Positions 1 to 11,354 are shown, counted from the first letter of the stretch. The stretch: DNA of 64,000 nt from Altimarinus sp964500515 (GCA_964500515.1 CAZCNE010000001.1:1-64000); one strand, 5' to 3'. Notes: generated by a model from the letters alone, not told the origin. A program made the numbers and translations.

Positions 1-2
1 GG

Positions 3-437
3 TTTTCATGAATAAATCCTAATTGAGATAGAGAATATGCTACAATATGGTGAAAGCTCTATACTTGGGAAAAAGCCAAAGATACAGCATGTCCAAGTTG
101 ATGGAAATTACCAAGAGATGAAGAATGGACAAGTTTGGAAAATATAATATCATGAACCACTTGCAGAACATGAGTTTGACGGCAATGTGAATGATTATGA
201 TGGTGATGACATGAGGGAAGATGAATTTTAGATAATCTAGCTAATTTACTTAAAATACCTTTAGCTGGTAGTCGTAATAATAATTGATCTATTTTTCATT
301 ACCGTGGTTTTAATACTCATTTATGGTCTAGTTCTCCTACTTTTACAAGATATTTACGTAAAGATTACAATTGAATTGTTCGTACTTCGTTGAATAAAGA
401 TTTTGCTTTACCAGTCCGTTGTATAAAAGATTTATAA
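3..437 (+). CDS. FISUMP-domain surface protein, C-terminal part (5' end outside window)
   Basis: Read with UGA as Gly, the frame is open from the window edge to TAA at 435. The text follows the C-terminal half of the Fibrobacter succinogenes major paralogous (FISUMP) domain: YTWEKAKDTACPSGWKLP, then DEEWTSLEN, GLGWGGH, the core IPLAGSRNNNGSIFHYRG, LWSSSP and the terminal LPVRCIKD. FISUMP proteins are usually secreted or surface-attached; their role is unknown. The N-terminus and any signal peptide lie outside the window. The first 230 bases are less AT-rich and use more GGN glycine codons than neighbouring genes, which could indicate acquisition. Confidence 0.8.
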
Positions 438-442
438 TTTTT

Positions 443-868
443 TTATTCACTAAATTTAAAAAAACTATTTCAATTGTTTGGAGTTCATAAGTTTAATTTA
501 GATAATTCAATTAAATTTTGAGTTTTAAACCTTACTTCTTCAATTTTTGTACCAATATCTCACATTTCTATAAATACTCAATTATAAAGAGATTTATCAA
601 TTTGGTTTTGAGTTAAAATATGAAGAAGCCATTGTTTCAAAATAGGACATTGATTTATTATCATTACCAAATCATCACTTTGAGTAATAATATAGAAAAG
701 ATGTAGATTATTTTTTGGATCAACCATATATTGTTCACCTAAATTAAAACATTGTGTTTTATCTGAAATTGAATTATCGCAACTTGAAGTTAGGCAAGGA
801 TCTAGATAAGTAGATAAATAAATATCATCTCAAATTGACTTATCTGTATAGCTCAAAGATGCTTTCAT
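443..868 (-). CDS. Hypothetical protein, 141 aa
   Basis: A complete minus-strand frame with ATG at 868 and TAA at 443, convergent with the FISUMP gene and separated from it by only five bases. No signal peptide, membrane segment or family motif is recognised. The centre is hydrophobic and Ile/Leu-rich (residues about 55-85) and four cysteines lie in the first half. A promoter-like TTGACA/TATAAT pair lies directly upstream. The function is unknown. Confidence 0.6.
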
Positions 869-893
869 ATATAATATTTATAAAATAACATAT

Positions 894-924
894 ATTATAA
901 TAATTATAATATATTTATTGTCAA
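894..924 (-). promoter_or_regulatory. Putative promoter of the 141-aa gene
   Basis: On the minus strand TTGACA (924-919) is followed by TATAAT (899-894), 26 bases from the ATG at 868. The 19-bp spacer is long, and the AT-rich background makes chance TATAAT matches common. Confidence 0.4.
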
Positions 925-1020
925 GTAAAAAAATGTTATTTATTTGCAATTTTTTAAATAAATATGATACAATGATTAGGGATAGTTGTTGAAAAGAAAA
1001 TTTACATATAGAAATTACAT

Positions 1021-3468
1021 ATGAAAAGTCGTATTTTTGAAATACTTGTAGACAAAAACAATGAAAAATGACCAGATGTTTTTGAACATATTTTGATTAT
1101 TTTGCATAAAGTTTTTGATAAAGTTTCAGAAAAAATATTTTTTAAAGATATAAAAGAACTTCATACTTTTTCTTTTGAGATTACAAAAATAGCTTGAAAG
1201 ATTAGGTTTTTTCTTGTTTGTCCAGAAAATTATGCGGATTTTATAAAAAATCAGTTTTATGCTCAATATGCAGATATAGAAATTAATGAAATAAAAGATT
1301 ACCTAAATCGCATTCCTAGTAATAAAATAACTCTTTGAAGTGTTTGACTTGAAAAACACACGCTTTTTCCTATAAAAAATATAGATAATTTTGCAAAAGA
1401 ATCATCAAGGTCAAAACTTGATACCTATTCTTCGATAACGTCTTCTTTATCAAAAGCAAATGATTATAGTTTAAATACAATTCAAATAAATTTTCATCCA
1501 ATTTTAGATGATATATGGAAAAAAAATATTGATTTAACAAAAAAAACTATTTTTGATGAGCCTAAAGCTAATTCAATTGAAGAAATAAGTAAAACTTATA
1601 ATTTATTTAAACTTTGATTAGTTCCTATTTCTATGTTTTTTAAGTTTATAATGATACTTATAAAACCAGAAAATTATAAAAAATACAAAAAACAAAATGA
1701 AGAAAAAAAGAAAAAAGAGGAAGAAATTTTACAAAATTTGGAAGTAGAAGAAGAAAAACCAAAAGAATTACCTAAAGAAGTTAAAGAAAAATTATCATAT
1801 CTTTGATTTGCTTGTAATATAAATATAATCTCAGCATCAGAAAATGATTTAGAATCAAAAGCAAATGTAAGTGAAATGTTTTCAACATTTTGAATATTTT
1901 CTTGAGTAAATTCAAATTCTTTTAATTTAATTTCTTTAAATAAAAATCAAGATAAAATAGATCTGGCTAAAAAAAGAAAATTAAATAATTATTTTATACT
2001 AAATACAAAAGAATTAGCTTGAATAGTTCATCTTCCAACAAGTTACGTAAAAACTCCAAATATAAATTGGGTTTCATCTCGTAATTTTGAGACTCCTACA
2101 AACTTACCAATAATTTGAAAAGTAAAAGATAATGAAATAACTCCAATTTGAAAAACAAATTTCAGATGAAAAAATATAGATTTTTGAATACTTAAAGATG
2201 ACAGAAGAAGACATATGTATATAGTTTGAAAAACAGGAATGGGAAAAACCACACTTTTGGAAAATATGATTTTAGATGATATAAAAAAGTGAAAATGAGT
2301 AGCTTTGATTGATCCACACTGAGATTTAGTTGAAAATATTATCGGACAAATACCAAAAAATAGAACAAATTCAGTAATTATTTTTGATCCAAGTGATAGT
2401 TCTTGGCCTATTTGATTCAATATGTTTGATTCAATTGATAAAAACCAAAGAACACTTGTTGCATCATGACTTCTTTGAATATTTAAAAAAATATTTGGTA
2501 ATGTAAGTTGGTGACCAAGACTTGAATATATTCTCAGAAATACAATTCTAAGTTTACTTGAATATCCCTCTTCTACACTTCTTTCTATTCCTTTGATGTT
2601 AACATCAGAAGTTTATAGAAAAAGAGTTATAACAAAAATTACTGACCCAGTTGTAAAAAAGTTTTGGCTTAGCGAATTTGAAAAAATGTCTCCAAGTCAA
2701 AAAAATGAAGCGGTTTCTCCGATTTTAAATAAAGTTTGACAGTTTATTTCAAGTCCACTTTTGAGAAATATTTTAGGTCAACAAAAAAATAGTTTCTCTA
2801 TAAGATGGGCTATGGATAATCAAAAAATAGTAATTGTAAATCTTTCTAAATGAAAAATCTGAGAAGATGCATCCTCTCTTTTATGAGCCATGCTTGTAAC
2901 AAAATTTCAACTAGATGCTATGAGTAGAGCAGATATAAAAGAAAGTGAAAGAAAAGATTTTTATTTATATGTTGATGAATTTCAAAACTTTGCAACAGAT
3001 AGTTTTTCTACTATTTTATCAGAAGCTCGTAAATATAAATTGAACTTAATTATGGCAAATCAATACATTGATCAGATGAATGATGAAGTAAGGAAAGCTG
3101 TTTTTGGAAATGTATGAAGTATAGTTTCTTTTCAAATATGACACAATGATGCTAAATTATTAAAAGAAGTTTTTTCTTGAGATATAAATGAAAGTGATTT
3201 TATGAATCTAAAAAAACATGCAATTTATAATAAACTTCTTATTTGAGGTATGCCTTCGCCTACATTTTCAGCTCTAACAAATCCTCCAGTAAAAAAAGAT
3301 GAAAACGAATTTAGTGAAAGATATGAAAAAGTTTTGCAAGTAAATAGGCAAAAGTATTGTAAGGCTAAAGAAAAAGTAGAAAAAAGTATAGAAAATATTA
3401 TAGGAGAAATTGAAAAGGTGGAAAAAGAAGTTAAAGAAAAAATTAAAAATACAAGAAAAAAACAATAG
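1021..3468 (+). CDS. VirD4/TraG-like (type IV secretion-type) DNA-transfer ATPase
   Basis: An 815-aa hexameric-ATPase-type protein. It has an N-terminal domain of about 380 residues with one hydrophobic stretch near residues 195-213, followed by a highly charged Lys/Glu linker. The ATPase domain shows Walker A GKTGMGKTT (403-411) and Walker B LYVDEFQNF around D652/E653, the arrangement of VirD4/TraM-recognition and HerA/FtsK-like coupling proteins. The C-terminus (from about 745) is a Lys/Glu-rich coiled coil. In Patescibacteria such ATPases accompany VirB4 and probably serve DNA transfer or pilus-like machinery; here a VirB4-like gene lies 1.8 kb away on the other strand. Many Walker and loop glycines are UGA. 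The exact partner complex is inferred. Confidence 0.85.
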
Positions 3469-3493
3469 AAAAATATTATCATTTCTTAAAAAA

Positions 3494-4045
3494 TTATAAA
3501 ATGCTTTCTAAAAACATTGCCATGCTTCTAACATCATGCAAAGCATTGTGAGATTTTGTATTCATACTTTTTCAAACCAATTTGTATAATGTTCAGCTTG
3601 ACCATTCTTCTCTTTTTAATCATATTTTTGGAAGTATTTCACAAAGTCTAAAAAATGGATTGTTTTTAAAAGGGAACTCCAAATTATTTAATTTACAATT
3701 TTCTTCAAATACTTTATAATCTCAATCAAAAACTACTATATTGTATCATGAAGTAAATTCTACAAATTTTTTTAAAGCATCATTAAATGATATTCAACTC
3801 AAATCAACTTTTTCTTGAGTAATTCATGTTAATTTTTTAAATCTATTTGTTAATTTTGGATTGATTTTTGCTTTTACAAAAATATCAAGAAAATCAATTT
3901 CTTTTTTGTTTTTATCAAGTTTTATAGCTCAAATTTGAACTATTTCTTTATGATGATGTGGTTTTGTCCAAGCGGTTTTTAGACTTCTACCAAAAGATGT
4001 ATATTCTAAATCAACCAAAACCATAGGGTATGATAATTTGTGCAT
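3494..4045 (-). CDS. DEDDh 3'-5' exonuclease domain protein
   Basis: A 183-aa protein with the exonuclease fold of RNase T and DnaQ epsilon: DxE as D12/E14 in VLVDLEYTSFG, a middle acidic motif with VVFDGDYKVFE, and the C-terminal H166xxxxD171 in HNALHDVRSM. These are the two-metal residues of the DEDDh family. It could proofread or trim RNA or DNA; substrate choice cannot be read from sequence. It is the last gene of a minus-strand run behind the VirB4-like gene and converges with the VirD4-like gene, leaving 25 bases between stops. Confidence 0.8.
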
Positions 4046-4101
4046 TGTTATATTTTTATTTTCAATTATTGAAATTATAATATAAATCTATGTTTATTCA
4101 A

Positions 4102-5217
4102 CTATTTATTATGTATTTTTCTGAATGTGTTCATTGCTTTTTCTATTTCTTCTTTTGTTTCATCGGCACATATTTCTAAAGGACATTTTTTGTTTGGATC
4201 TACTATATCTCTTAAATTTTTAAAAGCATTAATAATCTTATCCAATCAAGAAGTTTCATATGCTCTTAATCACTTTAAATCTTCAGGGGATGTTTCTAAA
4301 GTATCATAAAAAGTTTCTTTTGGATTTCCTAAAGATAGCCAATTTGGATTACTAGTTTCTTTAAATCATACATTTTTAAATAGTTCAGTATAGTCAAAAT
4401 TTATTTGCTTACTTCAAATCAGATTAAGCTTTTTTTGTCTGGCTCAAATCAAAGATATAGCTTTAATTTCGTCAACTTTTAAATCTTTTCATATGTACAT
4501 AACTAAAAAAGCTAATGCTCTTTGAGGGGAAAGACCGTATTTTTTTTTGAATAATTTATACATGTCAGATTTTTCTTCAAAGTTTCAATTAGATTTTTTA
4601 ATTGCTCATCAAGTTCTTATTATTCTCATAGATATTATTTCTTTTATTTTTTGAGTATCAATGCCAGTTCTCCATATTTCTTTAGTGGGTAAATTATTAA
4701 TAGTGTTTCATCATTTTATTCAAATTGCAAAATCTAAAGAAAATGTTCATACTCAACTTCAAGGTTTCATTGATAAATAAAAATCATCATCTATATCTGA
4801 CATCATAAGAGTGTTTCTTTCTTTGGAATTTACTTCATTAGATTTAAAAAAATCAATTCCAAATCTATCTATCCAAAATTTTGCATTTTCAAATATTTGT
4901 TCTAGTGCTTCTTTTAAATTATTTCAATCATATATGTATTTGAAGGGATTGGATTTATAGAAATTAGCATCTTTTGTTAATTTTTTAAGTTTTTCTAAAA
5001 AAATAAGAATCTCTTTTATTTCTATTGAAATATTTTTTTTAGTCAGTAAGTCTTTCTTTATTAGATAAGTACATAAACTTTTTATTATTTCTTTTTTTGG
5101 TAAATCAAAATTTTCTTGATTTTCATTAATAATTTCAATAAGAATTTCTATTGAAAGATATTTAAAATCTTTTATTTTGATGTCATCAAGTCATATTTTA
5201 TCTATTTTTAAGTTCAT
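4102..5217 (-). CDS. Hypothetical protein, 371 aa, downstream of VirB4-like gene
   Basis: Starts at ATG 5217, 18 bases after the VirB4-like stop, and ends at TAG 4102, so it is probably co-transcribed with it. It has no signal peptide or clear membrane segment. The N-terminal third is alpha-helical and charged. A central block holds several UGA glycines (KPGSGVGTFSLDFAIGIKGG) and the second half has helices such as LSPQRALAFLVMYIGKDLKV. I recognise no family. Its position suggests a role with the type IV secretion-like ATPases, but that is inference only. Confidence 0.65.
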
Positions 5218-5235
5218 AAGTTATTTTAGTTATAT

Positions 5236-7113
5236 TTATTTTTGTTTTCTTGTTTTTTCTATAATCTCTTCTTCATAAGGTGAAGCTATAACTTGAACTC
5301 AAACATGTTCAGTTCAAGCAAAAAATAATCATTGTCCAACATAAGAATTAAGCAAAATATATTTTTCTTGATCTGTTAGCTTAAAAATATTTTGTAAAAC
5401 ATCTATTGAAGCAGGAGATTGTTTTAGAAGTAATTGAATTGAAGAGTTTGTAACGATTGGTTTTCATTGTGGACTAGCCATAAAATCTTCTACATCTTGA
5501 GTAATAGTTGTAACTCAAAGTCAGTATTTTCTTGCTCTTTTTACAAGTCCATAAAGAAATTTTGCAGAGTCTTCATATTGCATAATATTCCAAGCTTCAT
5601 CTATCACAAGTATTCTTTTTTTACTTGAACTTCTTATTTTATTCCAAATATGATTCATAATTACATACATTGCAATTGGTCTTAGGATATCATCTAAATC
5701 TCTTACTGAAAATACTTGTAATCATTCTTGTAAATCTATATTTGTTTCTTGACTAAAAATTCAAGCAAAAATTCAATTTGTAAATTTATCTATCCTTTTT
5801 ACAAGTCCAGAAGCTCAATCCATAGTTTCAAGAACTCATTGTAAATCTTTCATAACAGGAATTTCTTTTCACTCAGCATCATCATCATCCAAAGTAATTC
5901 ATTTTAAACTATAAGTCGAAATAATAGCTTTTTCTAAAATGGTTTGTTCATCAATAGTCATAGCTCAAAGCATCAAATTCATAAGTCAAAGTAAATCAAT
6001 AACGGCAGTTCTAAGCAAATCTCAAGGTCTTATATCTTGATCTCTAAGTCATAAAGGTAAGTCAAAAGGATTTATCCTTTGGTTTGAGTTTAGAGATACA
6101 TTTAGATAACTTCATCCAACCATATCAACAAGAGGCTTATATTCATTTTCAGGATCAATTACAATTACATCAGTTCAAACCATTAAACTTCTAAGTATTT
6201 CAAGTTTTACAGTAAAAGATTTTCATGATCAAGATTTTGCAAAAACACACATATTTGCATTTTCAGCTTTAAATCTATCATAAATAATTAAAGAATTATT
6301 ATGAGTATTTATTCAATAAAGTATTCCATCTTCATGACTTAAAGTAGATGAAGTAAATGGAAAAGTTGTTGAGATTCAACCTGTTGACATATTTCTATAA
6401 ACTCAAAGTTCATCTTTTGCAAAAGGTCAAGTTGATATAAAACCTTGTTCTGTTCTTATAAAACTTTGTTTTTGAAGTACATTTCTTCAAGCTAAAATTG
6501 TTTCTATATCTTTTCATATTTTATTTAAATTTTCTTCACTATCACTATAAATTGTTATATATATTCAAAGATGAAAATATTTTTCTTCTCATCTAGTTAG
6601 TTTTTCTCTAAATTCTTCTACATCTTGGATTTGAGCGTCTAAAGCAGGATCATTAATAAGTCATTTTTCTCTATTTATTGATTTTGCAGAATAAAGTTCT
6701 GTCAATCTCTTTTTTAGATATTTTTGTATTTTAGATGAATTTATAGGATAAATAAATAAACTCATATCAAATTTTATATCCCAATTTATAATAGGAGAAA
6801 GCCAATTTCACTCTAAATAATTTGGATAAGCATAAACAAAAAAGGTACGAGCAAAAATATCATTTATTTTAATTTTATCAGGAAAAATTTTCATAAAAGC
6901 AGGAGAAATGACATCTCTTACATAAGCTAAAGCACTTTTATAATCTTTTTCTGTTTCAATAATTATTTTATCTTCATTAATACCAGAATCTTTATTAATA
7001 TCATTATTTGAACTGTTTGGAGATATTATTTTATCAAGTTTTTTATCAAAAGTATAAATATCTCAACTTGTTCTTTTTTGTATTAATTTTATTAGTTTTT
7101 CTTGTTCAGTCAT
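5236..7113 (-). CDS. VirB4/TraC-like type IV secretion ATPase
   Basis: A 625-aa protein with the VirB4 layout: an N-terminal domain of about 270 residues containing YLKKRLTELYSAKS, then an ATPase domain with Walker A AKSGSGKS (292-299; the glycines of the loop are UGA), a DPENEY segment with 'VIVIDPENEYKPLVDMVGG', and Walker B ILVIDEAWN around D505/E506. The motif RKYGLGVTTITQDVEDF after Walker B is typical of VirB4/TrwK. It would energise a conjugation- or pilus-type complex at the membrane. It follows the SpoIIE-type phosphatase gene by 20 bases and precedes the 371-aa gene by 18. Confidence 0.9.
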
Positions 7114-7133
7114 ATTTAAAAATAATTATATAT

Positions 7134-8345
7134 TTAATCCCAATTCCATTCAGTTATAAAAGATTTATCTTTAAGTAAATCATTGCTAAAATCTTTTATA
7201 GAATCATAATCATTTCATTTAAAATGTATAACAACTAATGTAATATCATCAACTTGAACATGTTTATATCACATAAATTTTGATAACTCTAAGGTAATAT
7301 TATTAAAAACACTTTGAGCAGTTTTATAATCTTTTCATAAAACATTTCCTGCATTTTCAATAGCTTTTATAAGTCTTGTTTCTCAAAATCTTTCTTTTAT
7401 TATAGAATTATCACTACTATTAATAGCGTCAGTTATTCAGTCACTATATAAAATAGCAATATCATTTTCTTCAAATTTTATTTCTCTTTCATTTGTAATT
7501 TTACTTATATCTCTCATCATTCAAAGAGCTAATCATCAAGTTTTTATTTTGAAACATTTTCTTTGTTTATGTTTATATATTAGCAGATATTCATGTCAAG
7601 CTCAAGTCATAAAAAATCTTTTTTCTTTTTCATTCCACCTAACTAAAAGTAAACTCATAAGCAGATTTGCTTTTATTCTAGTTTTTATAAATCTATTTGT
7701 CAATGTTAAAATATCAGCTCAAGAGATATAATTATGTACAGTTGCTTCTATCAGGGCATTAACCATAACCATTATAAATCAAGCTCAAACTCCGTGTCAA
7801 GTTGCATCTCATATATAAATATAATAATTGTCATCCTTTCTGATAATATCAAAACTATCTCATCAAATTTCTCATAAAGGTTTAGCTTTTGCTACTATAT
7901 TTAAAGAAGGAGGAACAATAATTTTTTTATTTAATAATTTTTCTTGAATTTCTTTTGCAAGTTCAACTTCTCATTTTATTACTTTTCATTTTAAAAAATC
8001 TTTTTTTATTCACCTAAATCATTCTAAAAAAGAATAGAAAAAAGTATTTATATAGCTAATATCTGGATTTAAACTTTTTTGAAATTTTATTTTTTCTTGA
8101 TTTAAGGTTGCTTTTTTTATATTGAAAACCAATTTTTTTATAGGATTTGAATAAAAATACTTAATTGACACAAATATAATTAATGTTTCAATTATAAAAA
8201 AAAGGGAAACAAGAGCTAATTTTAACCAAAAATTTGGAATCTCAAATAATTTTAGAAAATAAAATGCTAAATATATATTTATAATAAGCACCAAAATTAT
8301 TACAGTATTTAAGAATTGAGATTTTATTTTATTTAATAAATTCAT
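7134..8345 (-). CDS. Membrane SpoIIE/RsbU-type PP2C serine phosphatase
   Basis: 403 aa. Two N-terminal hydrophobic segments (about 11-33 and 41-63) anchor it. They are followed by a short HAMP-like linker and a phosphatase domain carrying the PPM metal motifs: GEIGGDSFD near D163, IGDATGHGVGAG, AILYSDGITDA, and the final VDDITLVV. The family dephosphorylates Ser/Thr phosphoproteins, often anti-sigma antagonists. A Ser/Thr kinase gene lies 1 kb away, so the two may act as a pair (inferred). It heads the minus-strand run toward the VirB4-like gene. Confidence 0.88.
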
Positions 8346-8476
8346 TTACAAGAATTAAAATTTACAATATAATTTTATCATTATTTTAAAATAAAAGCAA
8401 TTTCTAACGAATATTTTAATGAAAAAAATAAAAAACATTTTTTCTTAAATGTTTCTTACTGTAACTTATATATAAT

Positions 8477-8506
8477 AAAAGTGTAATCTCCGGAAATTAC
8501 ACTTTT
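8477..8506. terminator. Strong hairpin between divergent genes
   Basis: AAAAGTGTAAT and ATTACACTTTT form an 11-bp perfect stem around an eight-base loop (ctccggaa). It looks like a bidirectional terminator, yet both flanking genes diverge away from it, so it may end a small untranslated RNA or act in the 5' region of the secreted-protein gene. Confidence 0.5.
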
Positions 8507-8631
8507 AATTCTTAAAAATCTGTAAAAATATTATAATCTTTTATCTTAAAAAGTAAAATAAAAAAGATTTAAAAAGATAAAAAATATTTTAAACAAAATT
8601 GAAACAAAATTTAATATATAAAATAAAAATT

Positions 8632-9303
8632 ATGAAAAATAGAAAAATAGTATCATGACTGATTTTGGCTGCAGTTACAACTACTTCTATATGAGCAGCA
8701 TTTGCAGCGCCTTCATTTAAATCTTCTTGAAGTTCAAATAATATAAATAATATGAGAAATAATTTAACTCAAGAACAAAAAGATGAAATGGTTGCTATTA
8801 AAGCAATACTTGAAAAACAAAAAAATCAAGAAAAACTTACAAAAGAAGAACAAACAAAATTAGATGAATTTAAAGCAAATAAATTAAATTGAAAATGAAT
8901 GTGATTTTGAATGATGATGGGCTGAAAAATGTGATTTTGATGAAAATTTATGAATAAATTGACACAAGAAGAAAAAGATAACTTAAAAAATATGACTAGT
9001 GATGAAAAAAGAGCATTTTTTGATAAAAAAAGAATAGAACAAGAAGAAAAAATGATAGCACACAATAATATTATAGATAAATTACTTGCTTGAGAAGCTT
9101 TAACAAACGAAGAAGAATCTTTAAGACAAGAAATGATAAAAGAAAGAGCTGAAATGAAAAAATTGAAACAACAAAGACAATTAGAAAGACAAGCAATGGA
9201 TTTGATTTTTATAAAAATGAAAAACTGAGAAGCTTTGACAAGTGATGAGCAGACAAAATTAGATGAATTTAGGAAAACTTGAAAGTGAAAAATGAATAAA
9301 TAA
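8632..9303 (+). CDS. Secreted Spy-like repeat protein
   Basis: A 223-aa exported protein. Residues 1-25 form a signal peptide with an AFA cleavage site. The mature part is Lys/Glu/Met-rich with at least five copies of an LTxEE/LTxDE helix motif (LTQEQKDEM, LTKEEQTKLDEF, LTQEEKDNL, LTNEEESLRQEM, LTSDEQTKLDEF). Such helices recall periplasmic Spy/CpxP chaperones, though I see no true LTxxQ pair. A Gly/Met-rich insert (GKGMGFGMMMGGKMG), mostly UGA-coded, sits between two repeats. A strong terminator follows, so it is probably monocistronic. The function is not established. Confidence 0.7.
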
Positions 9304-9318
9304 GCCTTTCATATTAAG

Positions 9319-9348
9319 AAAAAGGAGTACAAAAATACTCCTTTTTTT
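9319..9348 (+). terminator. Intrinsic terminator of the Spy-like gene
   Basis: AAAAGGAGTA pairs with TACTCCTTTT around a CAAAAA loop and is followed by a T run, 16 bases after the stop codon. Confidence 0.85.
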
Positions 9349-9363
9349 ATTCTACCTTAAAAT

Positions 9364-10492
9364 TTAATTAAAATTATTTTTTGAATATTTTTCAGATTTT
9401 ATTAAAAAGATTTCCAAGGTTTTTGGTAATTTTCATAAATCTTTAATTTCTTTGAATAGTTCAGCAGAGCGAGCATAAAGTTTCTGTTTTTCTTTTTCAT
9501 CTTTTGATAATCAAGCATCCAAAAAACTATCTTTTGCTAGTTTAAAAATAGTATCAGTATCTTGTTTTATGCTTATATTATCATATTTTTTGCATAAATT
9601 TGTCTAAAATTAATACAAGAACTTACAAATCAAGGTAAGCCTCAATATCTATTTTCAATTTTTGGTTCTATACATTTTTTTACAAAATGATTAATTTCAC
9701 TAGGAAAATTATCTGGTAAATCCGGTAGAGTTGAATTTATCCATTTTTTTTCATCAAGTGAAAGTTCAGGTTTGTAAGGTAAATCTCAAGTTAAAAGTAA
9801 ATACAAAATTACACCAAGAGAATATAAATCGTTTATTGGTTTAGGAGTATCATAAATTTGTTCTGGAGCGGCAAATCCCAAACATCATTGACCTTTATTT
9901 TTTCATAAGGTAACTAATCAAAAATCGAGAATTTTTACAAAATCTGGACGATAATTCATATCTAACCAAGGAATTACAATAATATTGTTTGGATGTAAAT
10001 CAGAAATGGCATCACCAAGTTGTGCCATAATATGAAAAATTCTTTCAAAAGAAAGATTGTTTTTCCAATTTGTATTCATCAAACTATAAAGAGTTTTTCA
10101 GCTTACATTTTCCATTACTAGATAAGGAATTCAGTCTTTTACAAAAATATCATGTAGTTTTATAAGATTTGGATGATTAACTTTTCTCAAAGCTACAGCT
10201 TCTTCGATAAATTTCAATATTGATTCATGCTTTTTAGTATTTATAGGAAATTTTACAACAACTTCTCAAAGTGAGATATCACCAACATACTGAAGGGCTT
10301 TTAGAGTAACACCAAAACTTCAAAATCAAAGAGTTTTTATGATTTTATATTTTTTGTTATTTAAGTATTTTTGTTGAAAGTTATTTTTTTGTCATGACAA
10401 TTTTGTTTTTACATTAAAACAATTTTGAAAAATTTTTCTTGATTTCTTATTAATTTTAAGCAAATGAGACAGTATTTTTTTGAATTTGGCAT
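9364..10492 (-). pseudogene. Ser/Thr protein kinase interrupted by two A-run frameshifts
   Basis: A Hanks-type kinase: Gly loop LGFGSFG, ATP-binding Lys in VVVKF, Glu in FIEEAV, catalytic loop SDLHPNNI, ILDFGL and FAAPEQI. The catalytic Asp, DFG and APE are kept, but the usual HRD reads ISD and the loop Lys is His. The kinase frame has no ATG. The ATG at 10492 sits in another frame and joins it if one A is added to the A7 run near 10474. The frame also stops early at 9573, and one extra A in the A6 run near 9590 restores a 68-residue charged tail to TAA 9364. With both repairs the product is 376 aa. Explanations are assembly error, decay, or slippage on poly-A. Confidence 0.75.
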
Positions 10493-10628
10493 TTTTTAAA
10501 ATTAATTTAATAATTATGATGTTAATTATAAATTAAATAAAATCAATTCTACTAAAAATATTACTAATTATTTGAAAAATATTTTAAATAATTATAATTA
10601 TTATAGTTTATTTTTTAATTTTAAATAT

Positions 10629-11027
10629 ATGAAATGATATAATGATAATATAGAAAAGTTAACTTTAGAAAACAAAAACTTCAGAAAAGTTTTGTATACA
10701 GCAAAAAATATGCAACTTGTTTTAATGACTTTAAAACCGGGAGAAGATATAGGGATGGAAGTTCATCATGAAAATGATCAGTTTTTTAGGTTTGAATCTG
10801 GAGAATGAAAAGTTTTAATTGATTGAAATGAATATAAAGTAGAAGATTGAAGTGCTATAATTGTTCCAATTTGATCTGAACACAATGTGATAAACACTAG
10901 TGATAGTGAAGATTTAAAAATGTACACAATTTATGCAACACCTCATCACAAGGACCAAATTATTAGAGAAACAAAGCAAGAAGCTATGGAAAATGAAGCT
11001 GATTTTGATTGAGAAACAACAGAGTAA
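10629..11027 (+). CDS. Cupin-domain protein
   Basis: A 132-aa single-domain cupin. The first motif, GEDIGMEVHHENDQFFRFESGEG, has the metal ligands H-H-E of the beta barrel. The second, PIGSEHNVINTSD, carries the last His. The family includes small sugar-binding or isomerase-like proteins of unknown substrate. Start ATG 10629 gives the full N-terminal strand; a later in-frame ATG at 10710 would remove the conserved NFRKVLYT segment. A REP palindrome lies just behind the stop. Confidence 0.85.
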
Positions 11028-11049
11028 TTTTTTAAATATTTATTTATTT

Positions 11050-11078
11050 GTAGGGAATGGTTTTAAACCATTCCCTAC
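11050..11078. repeat. REP palindrome, copy 1
   Basis: A perfect 29-base palindrome: arm GTAGGGAATGGTTT, one central T, arm AAACCATTCCCTAC. It is identical to the copy at 32887 and nearly identical to those at 34735 and 34997. Such palindromes are the substrate of REP-associated tyrosine transposases, and one is encoded at 34465. Confidence 0.9.
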
Positions 11079-11325
11079 TCATTTAAATTTGGAGTAAATA
11101 TATATATATTTTTTTTCAAGTTTTTTATCAATATTAACAATATTTGTATCCATACTTACTTTTATATCTAAAAAAATTTATTACATAATTATCATTTTCA
11201 TCCTCTTTTTTCATAATTTATATAAATCTTGTAAACTCAAAAAATTTTCTTTTTTTTCTATTGCAGTGGCTTTTTCTAAATAATTATCCAATATTTTAGA
11301 GTTTTAATCTTCAATTTTTTAATAA
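11079..11325 (-). other. Gene-poor stretch with a decayed minus-strand frame
   Basis: No intact gene. On the minus strand broken frames read DNYLEKATAIEKKENFLSLQDLYKLG, then, after shifts, DENDNYVINFFRYKSKY and NIVNIDKKLEKKY, suggesting the remains of a small gene. Confidence is low because AT-rich noise can look similar. Confidence 0.3.
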
Positions 11326-11354
11326 TTGACAATATACACATTTAATGTTAGAAT
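11326..11354 (+). promoter_or_regulatory. Promoter of the antiporter gene
   Basis: TTGACA (11326-11331), a 17-bp spacer, then TAGAAT (11349-11354), 27 bases before the ATG. This is the cleanest sigma-70-type promoter in the window. Confidence 0.65.

Noticed and set aside
2043..2420. A 125-codon minus-strand open frame
   Set aside because: It is antisense to the VirD4 ATPase domain; the conserved Walker A motif is on the plus strand, and the antisense product is low-complexity hydrophobic.
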